Shown piece after piece: positions 60,905 through 64,000 of a stretch of DNA of 64,000 nt (the first letter of the stretch is position 1; each line of letters begins with the position of its first letter). The position numbers and the translations under genes were made by a program. A model generated the notes under the pieces. The model was given only the letters and a program-made list of their open reading frames with translations, did not search any database and was not told where the DNA came from. The DNA comes from Thiotrichales bacterium 19S9-11 (lineage in GTDB: Bacteria; Pseudomonadota; Gammaproteobacteria; Francisellales; Francisellaceae): the NCBI GenBank assembly GCA_021713395.1, contig JAKJJT010000003.1:124001-188000 (forward strand), written 5' to 3'.

Positions 60905-61333
60905 CTAGTTGACTAAAGCATCTGCACTTAAATAAAATTGATCTTTTAAGGCTTGAATTTGCTTTAATGTTAATTTCCTTCTACCACTCAGAAATGAAGA
61001 GACATTACCCTGACTACCAAAAATATCCACTAAGTCCTTTTGCTTTAAATTATTCTCCACCATGATATAACGAATGAGTTCAACTGGCGTTATATCATTT
61101 TCTAAAGGCTTTTTATGCTGATCATCATAGGCCTCTAAATTTTCACCAATGATTTCCATCACATCTGCTAATGGGTGGTTTTCATCATCTCTAACCTCAT
61201 CAATTAATTGGTCAAGTAATTTCTCAAGCTTTTCATACTCAAGGTCATTTTTAGGTACTCGTAAAGCATAAGTTGGTAACTTAATTAAATCTTTACTCCA
61301 TTCTAAGCCATCAATCTTTTTTTCTTTTATCAT
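60905..61333 (-). CDS. HigA-type antitoxin / HTH regulator
   Basis: A 142-aa protein. Residues 1-85 are charged and include 'YALRVPKNDLEYEKLEKLLDQLIDEVRDDENHPL', typical (core) of the HigA/COG5499 antitoxin N-terminal part, and 86-142 form a helix-turn-helix ('MVENNLKQKDLVDIFGSQGNVSSFLSGRRKLT'). It overlaps the end of a HigB-like toxin remnant by four bases (ATGA), so was once the second gene of a toxin-antitoxin pair. It should still bind DNA as a repressor; whether it has a cellular toxin to neutralise is unknown. Confidence 0.85.
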   Translation of the reverse strand: MIKEKKIDGLEWSKDLIKLPTYALRVPKNDLEYEKLEKLLDQLIDEVRDDENHPLADVMEIIGENLEAYDDQHKKPLENDITPVELIRYIMVENNLKQKDLVDIFGSQGNVSSFLSGRRKLTLKQIQALKDQFYLSADALVN

Positions 61334-61524
61334 AGTTGGCCTCGTCTAATTTTTTCTTGGTTTCTATCTTGACTATATTGCGCATGAGTTAGAATCTCTC
61401 TTATATAACACTTCACTCGGTTATAATAAATTGATGTAATTAGTCGATAATTATTACCACCAATATTAAATATCGTATAACCTGACACACAGTCCATACT
61501 ATTAAATATCTGACGTAAATTTGA
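61330..61524 (-). pseudogene. Remnant of a HigB-type toxin gene
   Basis: In frame, the fragment reads LRQIFNSMDCVSGYTIFNIG then GNNYRLITSIYYNRVKCYIR and EILTHAQYS, the C-terminal 60% of a HigB (RelE-like mRNA interferase), and ends at the HigA start. Full-length HigB is about 95-105 aa. A stop codon (TAA at 61525-61527) cuts the frame, and no N-terminal toxin sequence is found upstream in any frame. A short product from the ATG at 61497 (55 aa) is possible but unlikely to be active. Noted as degraded. Confidence 0.8.
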
Positions 61525-61734
61525 TTATGAAATTCTAGTTTAATTATCTATATTTTTATTTCAAAAATCCATCATAACAACTTATTAATTTTTATATCAA
61601 AAAGCTTATATTTTACATTGCTAGTAAAAAGTCATATGACAAAAACACAAAGACCTTATTAAAAATTATTACTATTTAATCATTAATTTTTATAGGATAT
61701 TAACGTAATTTTAAAATAAAGGGGTGTGCAAACA

Positions 61735-62844
61735 ATGGCTAGTAAAAATAAAAAGCCGCAAAAAGAAAAGAAAGCAGATACAACAAATCAAAATCTACGT
61801 TTAGCTGAGATTCAAAAACTAGATATGAGCAAATGGACGACTGAAAAAAAAATAGCTTTAATATCTATAGCTGTTGAGCTTGAAATCAACCTAATTGAAA
61901 ATAATGTATATTACTATAATGATAAATATCAAAAACTTCAGGCATTGCTTAAGGAATTAAGTGACAACGTGATAAACACAGATAAATTTAAATCACTTAC
62001 TGATAAGGAAAAAAACTCTTTAAAAAAACCTATCGCCAAACGCATTAAAGAAATTCACACTCTGCTTATAGATCAAAAAAAAGCATACGAAGAAGCACTT
62101 AAAAAAGAGACTAGCCAAAAACGCTATGACAACCTATGCTCTATGGAACAAAATATAATGCCACTGGCACCTGAAATTGCTGAGGCCATTATAAAGACAA
62201 AAAAAGAAATTATGGCTAAGATCGAACTTGGAAAAATAGCAGAAATAGATTGTCCTTATGCCTGTTTATCGAAACTGCAAATCCTAAATAGTAAGCAATA
62301 CGAAGATAAAAACACCACTAATGCTATAAGTCTTGCAATTGAGTCATATAAAAAAATCATTACCAAAAACACTGAAAGTGAAATAAGCAAAGAAGAAAAT
62401 CTGTATAAAAAATGTGATATTTCCTTAAAGGGGCTTAAAGCTACCAGAGGTTATGAGCCTCTATTAAAAACTCTAGCTGTAGTGCTTAACTTAATGTTAT
62501 ACCTAGAGGAATCAAACTCACTTGAAGAAACAAAGGCGTCTGGTTACTCTATAGACCTTTCTTTTATTGATAAATTAAAAATACTACAGCAAATAAAAAG
62601 CGTAGTCGGCGAAACTGAAGAGTTAAAAAAATTAAGACAATGTCTATTAAATAGTAAAAATTATCTTACACCTACTGGTAAAATTGTTACATTTGACTGT
62701 ACATATAAACCTAGCAGGGATACAAGTAATTTAAAAACTATAACTTTACCACCAAGTCTCTTATTAAAAGAAGAAATGGATGGCATTGATCAAGAAGAAG
62801 ATATTGATCAAAAAGAAGATAATAATTTAATGACGCTTGACTAA
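61735..62844 (+). CDS. Hypothetical lysine-rich, coiled-coil-like protein
   Basis: I do not recognise this 369-aa protein. The first 25 residues are lysine-rich and disordered ('KNKKPQKEKKAD'); the middle (30-300) is mostly helical with many Lys/Glu and heptad-like leucines ('LAIESYKKIITKN'); the tail is strongly acidic ('EEDIDQKEDNN'). No signal peptide, membrane segment or known motif. Start: ATG 61735, with AAAGGGG ten bases upstream. Together with the next gene it forms a plus-strand unit of unknown function in an otherwise conserved neighbourhood. Composition is like that of some effectors of intracellular bacteria, which is only a resemblance. Confidence 0.6.
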   Translation: MASKNKKPQKEKKADTTNQNLRLAEIQKLDMSKWTTEKKIALISIAVELEINLIENNVYYYNDKYQKLQALLKELSDNVINTDKFKSLTDKEKNSLKKPIAKRIKEIHTLLIDQKKAYEEALKKETSQKRYDNLCSMEQNIMPLAPEIAEAIIKTKKEIMAKIELGKIAEIDCPYACLSKLQILNSKQYEDKNTTNAISLAIESYKKIITKNTESEISKEENLYKKCDISLKGLKATRGYEPLLKTLAVVLNLMLYLEESNSLEETKASGYSIDLSFIDKLKILQQIKSVVGETEELKKLRQCLLNSKNYLTPTGKIVTFDCTYKPSRDTSNLKTITLPPSLLLKEEMDGIDQEEDIDQKEDNNLMTLD

Positions 62845-62891
62845 ATCCAAAATCTAAACATTAAAAACAATATACACAAGAAATTGAAATA

Positions 62892-63802
62892 ATGCCAAAT
62901 CAAAAAGAAAGCTTTCAAAATTTCAAACAGAAATTAATTAATTCAAATAAAAAAAGGATAGTGATAATTTTGAAGTCATAGGACAACGCTTTCAAATAAG
63001 AACGGCCATAGATGAGTCTGTAACGGCAAAGGATCTTACTGAAAAACTCAGAAAATTAAAAGATCAAAAGCTTGCGCCTGAGATAATTCACTGGATTGAT
63101 GCTACTTTAGAGGAGCTCAGAATACCATCCTATTTAGAAGTAACTCGCCAATCTCTTGATAAAGAAAGCGGGGAAAGCACAATTAACACAGATGAAATAA
63201 AAAGCATGGGGATTGCAAATATGAAAAGAAGAACTACCGTAAGTCATACAACAGAAGAGTCTAGAGTAGATGAGGCATTAAAACAGAAGCAAAAACAACA
63301 ACCAACCATAATATCATCAAAACAACAAGCTTGTCTTGAACGTCTTCAACGTGCTGGTAAGGGGGTAGCAACTCTTATGGAAGCTACAAATTCATATGAA
63401 AAACTTAATACAACGTTAGACCTTAAGAAAAAACAAACAACGGCTTATGGATTCGAACCTAATCCATTTTTGCCAATGTTAATAGAAATGACAGTTTCAG
63501 AAATCATAGAATCAGAAAATAAAAAAGAAAATCTAGAGTGGCCTCGTGAAAGTAAAATAAAACTTTTAAGAGATGCCAAAATGGTTGTTAAAGCAAACCC
63601 AAAATTAGATCAATTAATCACTACTCTAGAAGAGCTTCCAACTACACAGTTCAACCAAACTATCACAAAAATTCAACAACAAAGGAAAAACTCCATTAAA
63701 GTAGTTGAAGGAAAAAAAGAAAGAGATACTAGACAAAAAAGCACAGTTGTCTTTTTTGGCAGAAAAGTCACTTCTACTAATCAACCCAAACCCGAGCATT
63801 AG
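62892..63802 (+). pseudogene. Hypothetical protein interrupted by a one-base frame change at a seven-A tract
   Basis: I do not recognise this protein. An ATG at 62892 opens 'MPNQKESFQNFKQKLINSNKK' and soon stops at 62979-62981 in frame. The frame one base back continues 'KDSDNFEVIGQRFQIRTAID' without break to 63802. The frames join at 62949-62955 (AAAAAAA, followed by GG). One more A, or a -1 slip on A AAA AAG, gives a single 303-aa protein. The downstream part also has its own possible starts (63206, 198 aa). Helical, lysine- and glutamine-rich ('KQKQKQQP'). Whether pseudogene, sequencing error or real slippage is open. Confidence 0.6.
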
Positions 63803-64000
63803 CAAATAGCTTAAACCATGGGGAGTACTGATGGTTTTTCCATACATTTGGCCGCCAAGATAAGTTTATTGTTCTAAAAACTCGCTCTGGGTGTGGCATC
63901 ATAATGGTGTGACGTCCATCAGGTGTTGTAAATGAAGTTACACCTTCTTGTGAACCATTAGGGTTCGCTGGATATTTAGAAGCCACTTTGCCATCATAAT
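63777..64000 (-). CDS. purL: Phosphoribosylformylglycinamidine synthase, C-terminal end (cut by window edge)
   Basis: The last ~73 codons of PurL, which makes FGAM in purine synthesis; the rest lies past base 64000. '[15 protein letters not shown]', '[12 protein letters not shown]' and '[13 protein letters not shown]' match the glutaminase-domain end, with catalytic His and Glu of the glutamine amidotransferase triad in 'PHPER'. Its stop lies inside the end of the convergent unknown gene, overlapping it by 26 bases. Confidence 0.95.
   Translation of the reverse strand, partial: YDGKVASKYPANPNGSQEGVTSFTTPDGRHTIMMPHPERVFRTINLSWRPNVWKNHQYSPWFKLFANARVWVD

Overview
The window is a compact, AT-rich, gene-dense stretch of chromosome. 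It fits a Francisella-like gammaproteobacterium (Francisellaceae or Fastidiosibacteraceae). The clues are the gene content (a DUF3573/LbtU-type outer-membrane porin, PhaR, a FadB-like protein in HAD-then-hydratase order), the str/S10 layout rpsL-rpsG-fusA-rpsJ without tuf, and gammaproteobacterial pairs such as purC-bamC and prfB-lysS. The placement is inferred from gene families and order; no rRNA gene is present to confirm it. No rRNA, tRNA, CRISPR array, insertion sequence or prophage was seen, and no gap over 300 bases lacks a gene.

Left part (1-27.1 kb): mixed housekeeping genes. In order: the start of comEC (cut by the window edge), rlmKL, gloA, a stand-alone YqfO-type domain, two small genes, glmS-glmU, and divergently a ROK sugar kinase with a cupin mannose-6-phosphate isomerase (all around fructose-6-phosphate). 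Then a cholesterol-oxidase-like flavoprotein, rnhA with a YafS-like methyltransferase, aroA, purC and bamC, sdaA, psd, ubiX, a carboxylesterase-hemC pair, a LysR regulator, a porin, Nif3/YbgI, phaR, a YgfX-like protein, a LysE exporter and a Bcr/CflA MFS pump.

Middle (27.2-43.9 kb): one long minus-strand ribosomal block, rpsL-rpsG-fusA-rpsJ // rplC-D-W-B-rpsS-rplV-rpsC-rplP-rpmC-rpsQ-rplN-X-E-rpsN-H-rplF-R-rpsE-rpmD-rplO-secY-rpmJ-rpsM-K-D-rpoA-rplQ. It has a good sigma70-type promoter before rpsL and a strong terminator after rplQ. An unusual terminator-like hairpin, possible promoter and leader hairpin lie between rpsJ and rplC.

Right part (44-64 kb): a periplasmic phosphodiesterase with a nucleoside transporter (probably nucleotide scavenging), a MoeB-rhodanese/MoaD-like sulfur-carrier pair, a translationally coupled MEDS sensor/HD-GYP pair whose HD-GYP gene carries 15 perfect hexanucleotide copies coding for Thr-Glu, an SLC13 permease, rimK with a desuccinylase-like partner, fadA/fadB, lysS and prfB (with its programmed +1 frameshift). 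A small accessory patch (about 60.9-63.8 kb) sits between prfB and purL. It holds an antitoxin with only a remnant of its HigB toxin and two lysine-rich genes of unknown function. The second of these is split by a frame change at a seven-A tract that resembles a -1 slippery site, and its end overlaps the end of purL.

The best candidates for something undescribed are the slippery-tract unknown gene and its partner, the MEDS/HD-GYP pair with its variable-looking Thr-Glu tract, and the rpsJ/rplC junction.
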